A stretch of DNA of 64,000 bases from Tenacibaculum sp. (GTDB lineage Bacteria > Bacteroidota > Bacteroidia > Flavobacteriales > Flavobacteriaceae), in contig JAKVCX010000009.1 of assembly GCA_022448525.1 (NCBI GenBank), forward strand, positions 249,466-313,465, given 5' to 3'. Under the pieces are notes generated by a model, which saw nothing but the letters and a program-made list of their open reading frames with translations, had not been told where the DNA came from and did no database searches. Positions within the stretch are counted from its first letter, which is position 1. Every line of letters starts with the position of its first letter. The translations under genes and the position numbers were made by a program. Shown piece after piece: positions 1 through 7,879 of the stretch.

Positions 1-33
1 CAAAGAGGTGGTAGACAATATAATTATTATTAA
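1..33 (+). CDS. Possible 3' end of a plus-strand gene cut by the window edge
   Basis: Reading from base 1 in frame 1 gives QRGGRQYNYY followed by TAA. A Gly/Arg/Tyr-rich tail like this is common in RNA-binding proteins and DEAD-box helicases, but ten residues do not identify a gene. No other frame is longer. A TATATTTG box and two terminated elements follow, consistent with a gene ending here. The call rests only on composition and on the open frame reaching the edge. Confidence 0.3.
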   Translation, partial: QRGGRQYNYY

Positions 34-129
34 AAAGTAATTTTACTAATAAAAAATATATATATTTGTAAAGTTTATATTATAACGCATTCATTAAAAG
101 TACTTTTAACAAGTATTTACGATTATAAT

Positions 130-217
130 TTATTTGGTAGATTTCGGGGGACTTCTATCTACAGGGTTGCGTAGTGGGCAACTCATAAAGGGCTAGTTTA
201 ACTAGCTCTTTTTTTTT
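130..217 (+). ncRNA. Candidate small structured RNA, element A
   Basis: The intergenic DNA can fold into three consecutive hairpins. The first pairs GTAGAT (137-142) with ATCTAC (157-162) and carries a GGGGGAC loop. The second pairs GGGTTGC (164-170) with GCAACTC (178-184), with one G-U pair. The third is an intrinsic terminator ending in nine T. No open frame of note lies here. A TATATTTG box at 61-68 could be its promoter, although no clear -33 box is present. It may instead be the 3' UTR of the gene at the left edge. Its function is unknown. Confidence 0.4.
190..217 (+). terminator. Intrinsic terminator of element A
   Basis: A GGGCTAGTT / AACTAGCTC stem with one G-U pair (190-208) is followed by nine consecutive T (209-217), so it acts on plus-strand transcripts. 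Confidence 0.75.
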
Positions 218-232
218 GAAAAAAGTTTTGAT

Positions 233-280
233 TAATGTGACCTATTAAAAAATAATGTGTCTTATGAAATATAGTATGTG
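233..280. repeat. Direct repeats TAATGTG spaced 20 bp
   Basis: TAATGTG occurs at 233-239 and again at 253-259, exactly 20 bases later, each followed by a similar N-C-Y-TAT-N-AAA stretch. A degenerate copy (TATGTG) lies at 275-280. Direct repeats two helical turns apart often mark regulator binding sites. They sit just upstream of element B. No regulator can be named from sequence. Confidence 0.35.
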
Positions 281-283
281 TAT

Positions 284-360
284 TTGTGATCTGGGGGGAC
301 GTCATTTATACATACGTGTTAATAACAATTAGAGCCGCTTTTAAGCGGCTCTTCTTTTTA
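284..360 (+). ncRNA. Candidate small RNA, element B
   Basis: This stretch resembles element A: an ATTTG run, a few bases, then GGGGGGAC (293-300), and an intrinsic terminator about 35 bases further on. The middle part (301-330) shows no convincing hairpin. No coding frame is evident. It may be a diverged second copy of element A or only a terminator region. Confidence 0.3.
331..360 (+). terminator. Intrinsic terminator of element B
   Basis: AGAGCCGC (331-338) pairs perfectly with GCGGCTCT (345-352), with a TTTTAA loop and a TCTTTTTA tail. The T tail marks plus-strand use. It may also stop read-through between element B and the convergent porT gene. Confidence 0.7.
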
Positions 361-390
361 TATTATGTCTTTTATTATTTTATTATTCTA

Positions 391-1089
391 TTATTCAAAT
401 GCAAGGTGAAGGAATATTCCCCTTGTAGCCATAAAGGCTATAGGGTCTGTCCACTGGCTTGGTGAACGTTCGTCGTATTTTACTTCATTTGTGATTGCAA
501 AAATACCTCTAATTGACGGAGAAAATTTAAAGTAAGGTAGGTATAAATCTATTCCGACTCCAACTTCATACATTAAATTACTTGCCGTTTGACGGAATTG
601 ACCACCGAAATTATCGTTTTGATTTCTTTCGTTGCTTGAAAAATTGTAATCAAATGAAGCTCCTCCTAAAACGTATGGTCGAACATTATTTAATCTGTTC
701 GTGCTAAACTTGAATATAAAAGGTAAGTGTAAATAAGTGTTTCCTACTTCTCGTGTATCTTGTCCCGGTGTTGTAACGTGTGTAAAACGTAAAACTTTAG
801 TGTTAGAAATTAATCCTGGTTCAAAACGTAAATTAATGTTGTTATGTAATTTTAAATCAGCAATTAGTCCTACGTTAAACCCTACTTCAGATTCTACAAG
901 TACTTGAGGGTTATTAAAAACACTAGGTTTATATTCTACTTTAAATCCATTAGTGTTTAAGCCTAAGTAAAAACCATAATGGATTCTTCTTTTGTCAAAA
1001 CTTGGTAAATTCTCGATTCTTTCGCGTTGAGCGAAAAGGTTTAGAGATACAAATATTAAACAAACAGATATAAAAAACTTACTTCGCAT
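391..1089 (-). CDS. porT: PorT/SprT-like outer-membrane protein of type IX secretion
   Basis: This 232-residue protein starts with a clear signal peptide cleaved near LFAQ (about residue 20). The rest reads as alternating strands of a small beta-barrel (outer membrane beta-barrel domain type) and ends in aromatic residues (LHLAFE). In Bacteroidota, PorT (SprT in Flavobacterium) is needed for type IX secretion and gliding, and its gene is commonly found directly downstream of ubiE, as here with a 1-base gap. The name rests on this synteny plus fold and size. The protein would sit in the cell envelope. Transcription probably comes from the promoter upstream of the nifU-like gene. Confidence 0.85.
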   Translation of the reverse strand: MRSKFFISVCLIFVSLNLFAQRERIENLPSFDKRRIHYGFYLGLNTNGFKVEYKPSVFNNPQVLVESEVGFNVGLIADLKLHNNINLRFEPGLISNTKVLRFTHVTTPGQDTREVGNTYLHLPFIFKFSTNRLNNVRPYVLGGASFDYNFSSNERNQNDNFGGQFRQTASNLMYEVGVGIDLYLPYFKFSPSIRGIFAITNEVKYDERSPSQWTDPIAFMATRGIFLHLAFE

Positions 1090-1090
1090 A

Positions 1091-1819
1091 TTATTTTGTT
1101 GATGTATAAATTGAAGCTACTCCAAAAGTAACGGGCAAACTACTTGCATTCTTAAACCCATTTTTAGTTAAAATATTGTTGAAGGCTTCACCAAATGGAA
1201 AAGAATTAGCACTTTCTGATAAGTATGAATAAGCTACTTTATCTTTTGAGAATAGTTTTCCGACTATTGGTAAGAATATATTTGTGTATAATTTATATCC
1301 TTGTTTGAAAGGAAACTTAGTAGGATTAGAAGTTTCTAATACAACAAATTTTCCTCCTGGTTTTAGAACTCTATGGATTTCTTGAAGTCCTTTGTCTAAA
1401 TTCTCAAAGTTTCTAACACCAAAAGAAACGGTAATAGCATCAAATGTATTGTCTTCGAAAGGAATGTTTTCACTATCTCCAACTACCATTTCAATTTTAT
1501 CAGAAAGATTAGCCTTATTGATTTTCTCTTTTCCAACTTCCAACATACCTGCTGAAATATCCAAACCAATAATTCTATCAGGATTTAGCTCAGCCATCAT
1601 CATTGCTAAATCACCAGTTCCTGTTGCGATATCAAGAATTTGTTTAGGGTTGTTCTCAGAGACTAATTTAACTACTTTCTTTCTCCAGCTAACATCAATC
1701 CCTAGCGATATTACTCTATTTAATCCATCGTAGTTTTTTGAAATGGTATCAAACATTTGAGCAACCTGCTCTTTTTTACCCAATTCTGAGTCTTTATAAG
1801 GTTTAATTTGCTTATCCAT
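1091..1819 (-). CDS. ubiE: Demethylmenaquinone methyltransferase
   Basis: A 242-residue SAM-dependent class I methyltransferase. The SAM-binding motif DIATGTGD is at residues 63-70, followed by the acidic end of strand two (GLDIS) and the family motif [10 protein letters not shown] near 131-140, then HRVLKPGG. Full length for UbiE/MenG. It methylates demethylmenaquinone to menaquinone, the respiratory quinone of Bacteroidota. The start ATG overlaps the end of the upstream nifU-like gene by 8 bases, and porT follows after one base, so the three form an operon. Confidence 0.95.
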   Translation of the reverse strand: MDKQIKPYKDSELGKKEQVAQMFDTISKNYDGLNRVISLGIDVSWRKKVVKLVSENNPKQILDIATGTGDLAMMMAELNPDRIIGLDISAGMLEVGKEKINKANLSDKIEMVVGDSENIPFEDNTFDAITVSFGVRNFENLDKGLQEIHRVLKPGGKFVVLETSNPTKFPFKQGYKLYTNIFLPIVGKLFSKDKVAYSYLSESANSFPFGEAFNNILTKNGFKNASSLPVTFGVASIYTSTK

Positions 1820-2705
1820 TAATAGCTATTACTTCGTTAATTTGGTTTGGTAGCATTTCTTTTAACATCGTCTCAATTCCATTTTTCAACGTAATCGTAG
1901 AAGAAGGACATCCACTACAAGCTCCTTGTAAAATAACACTTACTCTTTTTGTTTCAGCGTCATATTCTCTAAAAGCAATATTACCTCCGTCTGATGCTAC
2001 AGCTGGCTTGATATACTCATCTAATATTTCGATAATTTTAGTAGAAGTTTCATCAAGATTTACAGGTTGTGTCTGTGCTTGTTCTTTTTTCTCCTCTTTA
2101 GGTAACTCAGAGATTATCGTTTTTCCTTCTTGTAAGTATTGTCTGATAAAAGCTCTAATTTCTTGATATACTTCATTCCATTCTACAATATCGTATTTAG
2201 AGATAGAAATGTAGTTTTCTGAAATGAACACTTCCTTAACAAAAGGAAAGCTAAAAAGAGATTGTGCTAATGGAGATGTTTTACTGGCTTCTTCAATATT
2301 TTTAATTTCAACATCAGTTTGAGTCAAAGCCTTATTGGTTCCAAACTTCATTACTGCTGGGTTTGGAGTAACTTCAGCGTAAACCTCAATAGCATCCTTT
2401 TTTGTTTCTTGCTCCTTAATTACATTGTTTCCTTGTTCTAAGTAAGCCTGTATTTGCTCTTTTACTTCTTCCTGAACATCATTCCATTCTACAATGTCAA
2501 ATCTTTGGACAGCGATGAAATTAGCTGTAACAAAAACTTTTTTTACGAATGGTAAGTAAAATAATTGCTGTGCTAATGGAGATGACTTGGCTTCGTCAAT
2601 ATTGTTAAATTCGTAGCTACCTCCATTTATTAGTATTGTGTTACTAACAAACTTTATAATCGAGTTATTGTTAGTTTCTTGTATCTGTATTTTAATATTT
2701 TCCAT
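1812..2705 (-). CDS. NifU-family iron-sulfur scaffold with two N-terminal Nfu domains
   Basis: The 297-residue protein has two related N-terminal modules (about 6-95 and 105-200). Both contain 'SPLAQ-LF-FPFVK-VF' and '[10 protein letters not shown]' type repeats, typical of the Nfu N domain. The C-terminal NifU domain (about 220-297) holds the Fe-S ligand motif GACSGCPSS with cysteines at 263 and 266. Family knowledge: Nfu proteins carry an Fe-S cluster and deliver it to target enzymes. Duplication of the N domain is the notable feature. It is the first gene of the nifU-ubiE-porT operon and starts at an ATG 17 bases below a TAATTTTG promoter box. Confidence 0.9.
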   Translation of the reverse strand: MENIKIQIQETNNNSIIKFVSNTILINGGSYEFNNIDEAKSSPLAQQLFYLPFVKKVFVTANFIAVQRFDIVEWNDVQEEVKEQIQAYLEQGNNVIKEQETKKDAIEVYAEVTPNPAVMKFGTNKALTQTDVEIKNIEEASKTSPLAQSLFSFPFVKEVFISENYISISKYDIVEWNEVYQEIRAFIRQYLQEGKTIISELPKEEKKEQAQTQPVNLDETSTKIIEILDEYIKPAVASDGGNIAFREYDAETKRVSVILQGACSGCPSSTITLKNGIETMLKEMLPNQINEVIAING

Positions 2706-2721
2706 GAGTAAAATTGAGATG

Positions 2722-2729
2722 CAAAATTA
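2722..2729 (-). promoter_or_regulatory. Promoter -7 box of the nifU-ubiE-porT operon
   Basis: Read on the minus strand this is TAATTTTG, matching the Bacteroidota TAnnTTTG box. No clear TTTG -33 box was found, so the promoter is only partly supported. Confidence 0.5.
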
Positions 2730-2750
2730 CCATAAAAAACTGATTAAATA

Positions 2751-2796
2751 AAAAAGCCTCTCAGGTATTGTAAGTTATCATTACACCTAAGAGACT
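2751..2796 (-). terminator. Terminator of the FadL-type porin gene
   Basis: On the minus strand AGTCTCTTAGGT (2785-2796) pairs with ACCTGAGAGGCT (2755-2766) with two G-U pairs and is followed by a run of T. It lies just after the porin stop codon. Confidence 0.7.
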
Positions 2797-2822
2797 TCGT
2801 ATATAAAATCCCCAATTAATTT

Positions 2823-4184
2823 TTATAAACTAAACACTATCGTTGCAGCAATTCTAGATGTTCTTTGATCGATATCTATGTCAGCGGCATTATATAGTGA
2901 GTAAAATTGTCTATTCTCAGCTTGTTGATAGGATAAGTCAATTTTAGTATTACCAAAGTTATAACCTAATCCAGCAGAGAATGATTTAATATTATCTTTG
3001 TCTGTATTTCCTCCAATCACTAGGTTTGGATCTTTTTCATATGAATATCCTCCTCTCAGACTTACTCTGTCAAATCTCCATTCTGTACCTACGCTAAGTC
3101 TTTGTAATGCTCTAAAATCAGTGCTAAAAAATCTGTTAGCATCTTGTAATTCTGGATCGACTTCACGGTAATTAAAATTTTGGAAATCTTTGTAAGTATA
3201 ATCAACACTAATAAGTCCTTGTTTTCCGAAAACTAACGCTCCACTTGCAGTGAAACGACTAGGAGTTGTAAATCTTAAAGAATAAGGTCCGTCAAAGAAA
3301 CGATCTTGAACTCCAGAAAGATTTAAATTTGGTATTTCAAACATTGTTAAGCTTCCGCTTCTATCCTCAATTGATTCTTGATACCAAGTAGGAGATTCAT
3401 AAGATGCTCCTAACCTTATAAATTTATTTAACTTATAGATAAATCCAAGGTTGAAAGAAAAACCATTACCTTCTATAAACCTTTCTGCGAAATCATCTAC
3501 AACAAGAATATTCCCATTCACGTCATCATTTCTTTCTGTTAGAAAAGATCTTTCTCGGAATTCTAAGTTATGGAATTTTAAAGATGCACCAACATATAGC
3601 TTATTATCATGTACAGCTGATATACCTAAATTGAATGAGCTATTACTACCTCTCATTTCATTAGAAAAGTTTTGTTCTAAAGATCTATCAAAAATATTAG
3701 CAGGTGTTGAGGTGTCGTCTAAATGTTGGTCATAAAACAAAAAGTTGCTATTTCCTCTTCCAGAATAAATATTGTCAAAATCGGCCTTTAACTGATAGTT
3801 AAAAGTAAAAGCAAAACGATTCCAACCAGAGTTATTTTGATTAACATCAAACACAAAAATCCCTCCTGCTTGTGAAATATTAAAGTATTCGTCTTGAAGA
3901 CTGTTCGTGTTTCCGTAATAATTTACAGTTGACTCGATCGATTTATTAGCGAGTGTCAAAGAGAATTTACTGTCTCTAGCTACTGCTGCCCCTGCAGGGT
4001 TTATATCGGTTGCAGATAAATCACTACCTAATGCTCCAAATGCTCCGGACATGGCATTAAATCTAGCAGTACCAATATTGTTATCTCTTGAGAATAAAAC
4101 CCCTAAATCATTATAATCTAATGCTTGAGAAAAGGACGTAGATATCGTGGTAGCAAATGCTACTATTGTTAAAAATCGTTTCAT
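2823..4184 (-). CDS. FadL/OMPP1-family outer-membrane transport protein
   Basis: A 453-residue protein with a signal peptide (about 1-19, ending FSQA) followed by the N-terminal hatch signature of the family: 'GTARFNAMSGAFGALGSDLSA' type sequence near 38-58, then 'NPAGAAV'. The rest consists of amphipathic strands with aromatic girdles and a final VFSL. FadL-type porins pass hydrophobic compounds such as fatty acids through the outer membrane; the substrate here cannot be read. It begins 41 bases below the end of the Arg-rich lipoprotein gene on the same strand, so the two may be co-transcribed. Confidence 0.85.
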   Translation of the reverse strand: MKRFLTIVAFATTISTSFSQALDYNDLGVLFSRDNNIGTARFNAMSGAFGALGSDLSATDINPAGAAVARDSKFSLTLANKSIESTVNYYGNTNSLQDEYFNISQAGGIFVFDVNQNNSGWNRFAFTFNYQLKADFDNIYSGRGNSNFLFYDQHLDDTSTPANIFDRSLEQNFSNEMRGSNSSFNLGISAVHDNKLYVGASLKFHNLEFRERSFLTERNDDVNGNILVVDDFAERFIEGNGFSFNLGFIYKLNKFIRLGASYESPTWYQESIEDRSGSLTMFEIPNLNLSGVQDRFFDGPYSLRFTTPSRFTASGALVFGKQGLISVDYTYKDFQNFNYREVDPELQDANRFFSTDFRALQRLSVGTEWRFDRVSLRGGYSYEKDPNLVIGGNTDKDNIKSFSAGLGYNFGNTKIDLSYQQAENRQFYSLYNAADIDIDQRTSRIAATIVFSL

Positions 4185-4225
4185 GTTTGTCTTGAATTTC
4201 TAGGTTTCTAAATAAGAATTTAGGT

Positions 4226-5359
4226 TTATCTTCTTCTTGAAGATCCTCTTCCTCTAGAAGAACTTCTGCTACTACCAGATGAGAAACTTCTAGAACTTCT
4301 ACTACTACCAGATGAAAAACTTCTTGAAGAACTTCTGCTACTGCGACTATTTGAGTAATTACTACTTCTATTAGAACTTTTACTGTTCGAGTAATTTCTT
4401 CTGGTTCTTACATTAGAACTCTTTGTTCTGCCTGGTTTTACACCACCAGTTCTAGTGTTTCTAATGTTTCTGATTTTTGTTTTAGTAGGTCTAACTCCTC
4501 CTGTTCTCGTAGGTCTCACACCACCAGTCCTTGTTCCTCTAATAGTTCTAGTTCCATTTGAATTTCTGATAGAATTATTTCTTCTTGTTCTATAGGTTCT
4601 AGTAGATCTATTATTTCTATAAGTTGCATTTCTTCTTGAAATAGCTCGTCTATTTGTATTTCTGTTATAAGCTAAGCCGTTTCGACTGTTAATATAACGT
4701 CTGTTATATCTATTATTATAGTACCCCCAACGATTACGTGAAAAACCATTGCGAAATCCTAGTCCATAAGGAGGGCAATAAAATCCATTGTTCCAGCCCC
4801 AGTTGTTCCATCCCCATGCAACACCATGGTAAGGTCCCCACCAAGGATTGTAGCCCCAGTTATTCCATCTCCAGCCCCATCTATTCCAACCCAAAGGACC
4901 ATCCCAGAAAGGATCTCCCCAGTATGTGTTAAAGTTCCAACCAAGTCTGTTGTTTGGAATAGTGTTTACGTTAATCACAATGTCAGTGTCTGTATCATAA
5001 CCCCAAGGAGCATTTTCACTGTTATAATTGATTTGTACATCTGGTTCTTCATCAATTTCTTCATCTTCAAATTCATAATCTTCAGATTGATAATTTTCTA
5101 TGTCAGTAAGAATATCAGTTCCATTTAAAACCTCTAAACGTTCTAGTTCTTTCGAAAAGTAATTCTCATTGTAATCTTTATAGTCCTTATTTGTGTCTTG
5201 AACTATAATTCGACGTTTAGGTGATTCTGATTCATCTGCATAAATACCATCATCACTACCTGCTACAGACTGTGTTGTAGAACAAGAAACTAAAGTAGTT
5301 ACCACAAGTAATGATAAGAAATAAAGTGGAAGTTTGGTTTTGGTGTAATGTGGTTTCAT
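4226..5359 (-). CDS. Arg/Ser/Asn-rich lipoprotein with a Trp/Gly-rich centre
   Basis: A 377-residue protein with a lipoprotein signal (lipobox LVSC, lipidated Cys 26). An acidic stretch follows (about 75-115), then a segment dominated by Trp, Asn and Gly (about 140-205), then a strongly basic, low-complexity tail to the end. The tail contains recurring TRTGGVRPT units and Ser-Arg runs. Similar flavobacterial proteins beside proS have been labelled 'vitellogenin-like' only because of composition; no function is established. The tail could bind nucleic acid, acidic polysaccharide or lipopolysaccharide, which is speculation. It is divergent from proS. Confidence 0.75.
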   Translation of the reverse strand: MKPHYTKTKLPLYFLSLLVVTTLVSCSTTQSVAGSDDGIYADESESPKRRIIVQDTNKDYKDYNENYFSKELERLEVLNGTDILTDIENYQSEDYEFEDEEIDEEPDVQINYNSENAPWGYDTDTDIVINVNTIPNNRLGWNFNTYWGDPFWDGPLGWNRWGWRWNNWGYNPWWGPYHGVAWGWNNWGWNNGFYCPPYGLGFRNGFSRNRWGYYNNRYNRRYINSRNGLAYNRNTNRRAISRRNATYRNNRSTRTYRTRRNNSIRNSNGTRTIRGTRTGGVRPTRTGGVRPTKTKIRNIRNTRTGGVKPGRTKSSNVRTRRNYSNSKSSNRSSNYSNSRSSRSSSRSFSSGSSRSSRSFSSGSSRSSSRGRGSSRRR

Positions 5360-5435
5360 ATCTTATCTGAATTTAAGTGTTAATGATTAAGTAAACTGAC
5401 GCAAAAAACTATTGTAAAAATACGCAACTTTATTG

Positions 5436-5443
5436 TAGTTTTG
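5436..5443 (+). promoter_or_regulatory. Promoter -7 box of proS
   Basis: TAGTTTTG matches TAnnTTTG; an ATTG at 5411-5414 is a possible -33 box with a 21-base spacer. It lies about 50 bases before the proS ATG. Confidence 0.5.
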
Positions 5444-5496
5444 CACACATAATTTACGCATAAAAAAACAACAATTTTTATGCCAAACTTTCAAAC

Positions 5497-6975
5497 ATGG
5501 GTAAACATTTAACGAAAAGATCTGAAGATTATTCAAAATGGTATAATGAATTAGTAGTAAAAGCAGACCTAGCAGAGAATTCTGCAGTTAGAGGTTGTAT
5601 GGTAATTAAACCTTATGGTTTTGCTATTTGGGAAAAAATGCAAGCTGAATTAGATAGAATGTTTAAAGAAACAGGACATCAAAATGCGTATTTTCCACTT
5701 TTCGTACCTAAAAGTTTGTTTGAAGCTGAGGAAAAAAATGCTGAAGGATTTGCCAAGGAGTGTGCCGTTGTAACCCATTACAGGTTGCAAAATGACCCTG
5801 AAAGAGAAGGTAAGTTACGTGTAGATCCTAATGCAAAGTTGGAGGAAGAATTAGTGGTAAGACCAACATCCGAGGCAATTATATGGAATACCTATCGCGG
5901 ATGGATTCAATCTCATCGTGATTTGCCGTTACTTATAAATCAATGGGCTAATGTTGTTCGATGGGAAATGAGAACCCGTTTGTTTTTAAGAACAGCTGAG
6001 TTTTTATGGCAAGAAGGGCATACTGCACATGCGACAAAAGAAGAAGCGGTGCAAGAAGCAAAACAGATGCAAGAAGTGTATGCTACTTTTGCTGAGCAGT
6101 TTATGGCAATGCCTGTTGTACGCGGTGCTAAATCTGAAAGTGAGCGATTTGCAGGTGCAGATGATACTTACACAATTGAAGCTTTAATGCAAGATGGAAA
6201 AGCGTTACAAGCTGGAACATCACACTTCTTAGGTCAGAATTTTGCAAAAGCGTTCGATGTAAAATATACCTCGAAAGAAGGAAAGCAAGAGCATGTTTGG
6301 GCAACATCATGGGGAGTTTCTACTAGATTAATTGGTGGATTAATTATGACGCATTCAGATGATGCTGGATTAGTTTTACCTCCTAAACTAGCACCTATTC
6401 AAGTTGTTATAGTTCCTATTTATAAGGGAGAAGACCAGCTTAACGCTATTTACGATAAATTGGAAGGAACTATATCAGAATTAAAAACGAAAGGAATTTC
6501 AGTTAAGTTTGATGATAGAGATACAATGAGACCTGGTGCAAAGTTTGCAGAATACGAATTGAAAGGAGTACCTATAAGAGTAGCGGTTGGAAATAGAGAC
6601 CTTGAAAATGGTACTGTTGAAGTTGCAAGGAGAGATACTTTCCAGAAAGAAACGGTTTCACAAGAGGGAGTAGTTGATTATATTGAAAGTTTACTTTCTG
6701 AGATTCAGGAGAACCTATACGGTAAGGCTTTATCCTACAGAGATGAACATATAACTGAAGTAAATTCATTTGAAGAGTTTAAAAAGGTTATTGAAACTAA
6801 AGGAGGTTTTGTATCTGCACATTGGGATGGTACGGAAGCTACAGAAGATAAAATTAAAGAGCTAACAAAAGCGACAATAAGATGTATTCCTAACGATGCT
6901 GTTGAAGAGGAGGGAACGTGTATTTTTACAGGTGAAAAGTCTTCAAAAAGAGTTCTTTTTGCAAAAGCCTATTAA
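5497..6975 (+). CDS. proS: Prolyl-tRNA synthetase (archaeal/eukaryotic-like type)
   Basis: A 492-residue class II aminoacyl-tRNA synthetase. Seen in the protein: the entry region '[10 protein letters not shown]', class II motif 2 near '[24 protein letters not shown]', and motif 3 with '[17 protein letters not shown]'. An anticodon-binding domain and a C-terminal zinc-type domain follow. The large editing insertion of the usual bacterial ProRS is absent, and the length fits the shorter type found in Bacteroidota. It charges tRNA-Pro in the cytosol. Start ATG lies below a TAGTTTTG box. Confidence 0.95.
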   Translation: MGKHLTKRSEDYSKWYNELVVKADLAENSAVRGCMVIKPYGFAIWEKMQAELDRMFKETGHQNAYFPLFVPKSLFEAEEKNAEGFAKECAVVTHYRLQNDPEREGKLRVDPNAKLEEELVVRPTSEAIIWNTYRGWIQSHRDLPLLINQWANVVRWEMRTRLFLRTAEFLWQEGHTAHATKEEAVQEAKQMQEVYATFAEQFMAMPVVRGAKSESERFAGADDTYTIEALMQDGKALQAGTSHFLGQNFAKAFDVKYTSKEGKQEHVWATSWGVSTRLIGGLIMTHSDDAGLVLPPKLAPIQVVIVPIYKGEDQLNAIYDKLEGTISELKTKGISVKFDDRDTMRPGAKFAEYELKGVPIRVAVGNRDLENGTVEVARRDTFQKETVSQEGVVDYIESLLSEIQENLYGKALSYRDEHITEVNSFEEFKKVIETKGGFVSAHWDGTEATEDKIKELTKATIRCIPNDAVEEEGTCIFTGEKSSKRVLFAKAY

Positions 6976-6990
6976 AAAAAACAAAAAAAG

Positions 6991-7022
6991 TTTGGCGGTT
7001 TTTAAAAAGGATTATATATTTG
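6991..7022 (+). promoter_or_regulatory. Promoter of the first tRNA-Glu gene
   Basis: TTTG (6991-6994), a 20-base spacer and TATATTTG (7015-7022) match the Bacteroidota vegetative promoter. The -7 box is followed by CACCCGCAA, which recurs before the second tRNA copy. Confidence 0.8.
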
Positions 7023-7048
7023 CACCCGCAAACTGAAAAGATTGTTTT

Positions 7049-7120
7049 GCTCCGTTCGTCTAGGGGTTAGGACGCCAGGTTTTCATCCTGGTAACACGGG
7101 TTCGAATCCCGTACGGAGTA
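7049..7120 (+). tRNA. tRNA-Glu (anticodon TTC), copy 1
   Basis: A 72-base cloverleaf without encoded CCA. The acceptor stem pairs GCTCCGT with ACGGAGT (one terminal G-U). The anticodon arm is CCAGG-TTTTCAT-CCTGG with anticodon TTC, and the T arm is ACGGG-TTCGAAT-CCCGT. It has its own promoter upstream and its own terminator downstream. Confidence 0.97.
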
Positions 7121-7121
7121 C

Positions 7122-7155
7122 AAAGCTTCGAATTTTATTTCGAAGCTTTTTTTAT
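7122..7155 (+). terminator. Terminator of the first tRNA-Glu
   Basis: AAAGCTTCGAA (7122-7132) pairs perfectly with TTCGAAGCTTT (7139-7149) around a TTTTAT loop and runs into T residues. Confidence 0.85.
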
Positions 7156-7177
7156 CTGATTTTTTAGAAGATAAAAT

Positions 7178-7209
7178 ATTGCAAATACAAAAAAAGAGTT
7201 TTATATTTG
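7178..7209 (+). promoter_or_regulatory. Promoter of the second tRNA-Glu gene
   Basis: ATTG (7178-7181), a 20-base spacer and TATATTTG (7202-7209), followed by CACCCGCAA as at copy 1. The -33 box is weaker than that of copy 1. Confidence 0.7.
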
Positions 7210-7235
7210 CACCCGCAATCTTAAAAAGTTGTACT

Positions 7236-7307
7236 GCTCCGTTCGTCTAGGGGTTAGGACGCCAGGTTTTCATCCTGGTAACACGGGTTCGAATCCCGTA
7301 CGGAGTA
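7236..7307 (+). tRNA. tRNA-Glu (anticodon TTC), copy 2
   Basis: Its 72 bases are identical to copy 1, including the TTC anticodon. The spacer between the two copies differs apart from the promoter region. No terminator separates it from rpsT, so read-through into rpsT is likely. Confidence 0.97.
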
Positions 7308-7341
7308 CAAAGTTTTTATAAACATTTAAGAATTTAGTAAA

Positions 7342-7593
7342 ATGGCAAATCACAAGTCAGCAATTAAAAGAATTAGAAGTAACGAAGCGAAGCGCTTAAG
7401 AAATAAATATCAGCACAAGACTACACGTAATGCTGTTAGAAAATTAAGAGCGACTTCAGATAAGAATGAAGCTGTAGGAATGTTACCTAAAGTTGTTGCT
7501 ATGCTAGATAAATTAGCAAAGAACAACATAATTCACAAAAATAAAGCGGCAAACTTAAAGTCTAAGTTAGCTAAGCATGTTGCAGCTTTATAA
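7342..7593 (+). CDS. rpsT: 30S ribosomal protein S20
   Basis: An 83-residue, Lys/Arg-rich helical protein beginning [12 protein letters not shown], the family signature, with the usual length of bS20. It binds 16S rRNA in the small subunit. It begins 34 bases after the second tRNA-Glu with no terminator between, so it is probably co-transcribed with that tRNA. A strong terminator follows. Confidence 0.97.
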   Translation: MANHKSAIKRIRSNEAKRLRNKYQHKTTRNAVRKLRATSDKNEAVGMLPKVVAMLDKLAKNNIIHKNKAANLKSKLAKHVAAL

Positions 7594-7626
7594 GAAGAAC
7601 AAAGAGTTTTAAGGTTAGTTAATATT

Positions 7627-7660
7627 AGCACTTCGATTAATCGAAGTGCTTTTTGTTTTT
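7627..7660 (+). terminator. Terminator of rpsT
   Basis: AGCACTTCGATT pairs perfectly with AATCGAAGTGCT (7627-7650) and is followed by TTTTGTTTTT. Confidence 0.85.
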
Positions 7661-7879
7661 CTATAAAAATTAATTTCTGGTTTTAAAGGTTGTTTGCTCA
7701 ACCTAGAATCAGTTTTTTTATTTTGCTTTTTGATTAAAGAGAACTTAATGTTTTTTGTGTTTTTAATCTCTTATCATTATTCTATTGGTTGATTTCGAAT
7801 TATCTAAATACTTTTCTTTTTAATTTATCTACCACCATTTAAAAAAGAAAAAAGAACGATATATAGTTCTGTTCTTTTG
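7661..7879. other. Intergenic stretch with no supported gene
   Basis: AT-rich sequence between the convergent rpsT and rodA genes. No open frame of quality, tRNA or strong hairpin with a T run was seen. Confidence 0.6.

Noticed and set aside
4738..5128. Overlapping frames opposite and within the Arg-rich lipoprotein gene
   Set aside because: They are shadows produced by the repetitive Trp/Gly and Arg codons of the lipoprotein, with no promoters or homology.
4226..5359. Repeat-rich tail as a CRISPR-like or transposon repeat
   Set aside because: The repeats are in frame, degenerate and protein-coding, without spacers or terminal inverted repeats.
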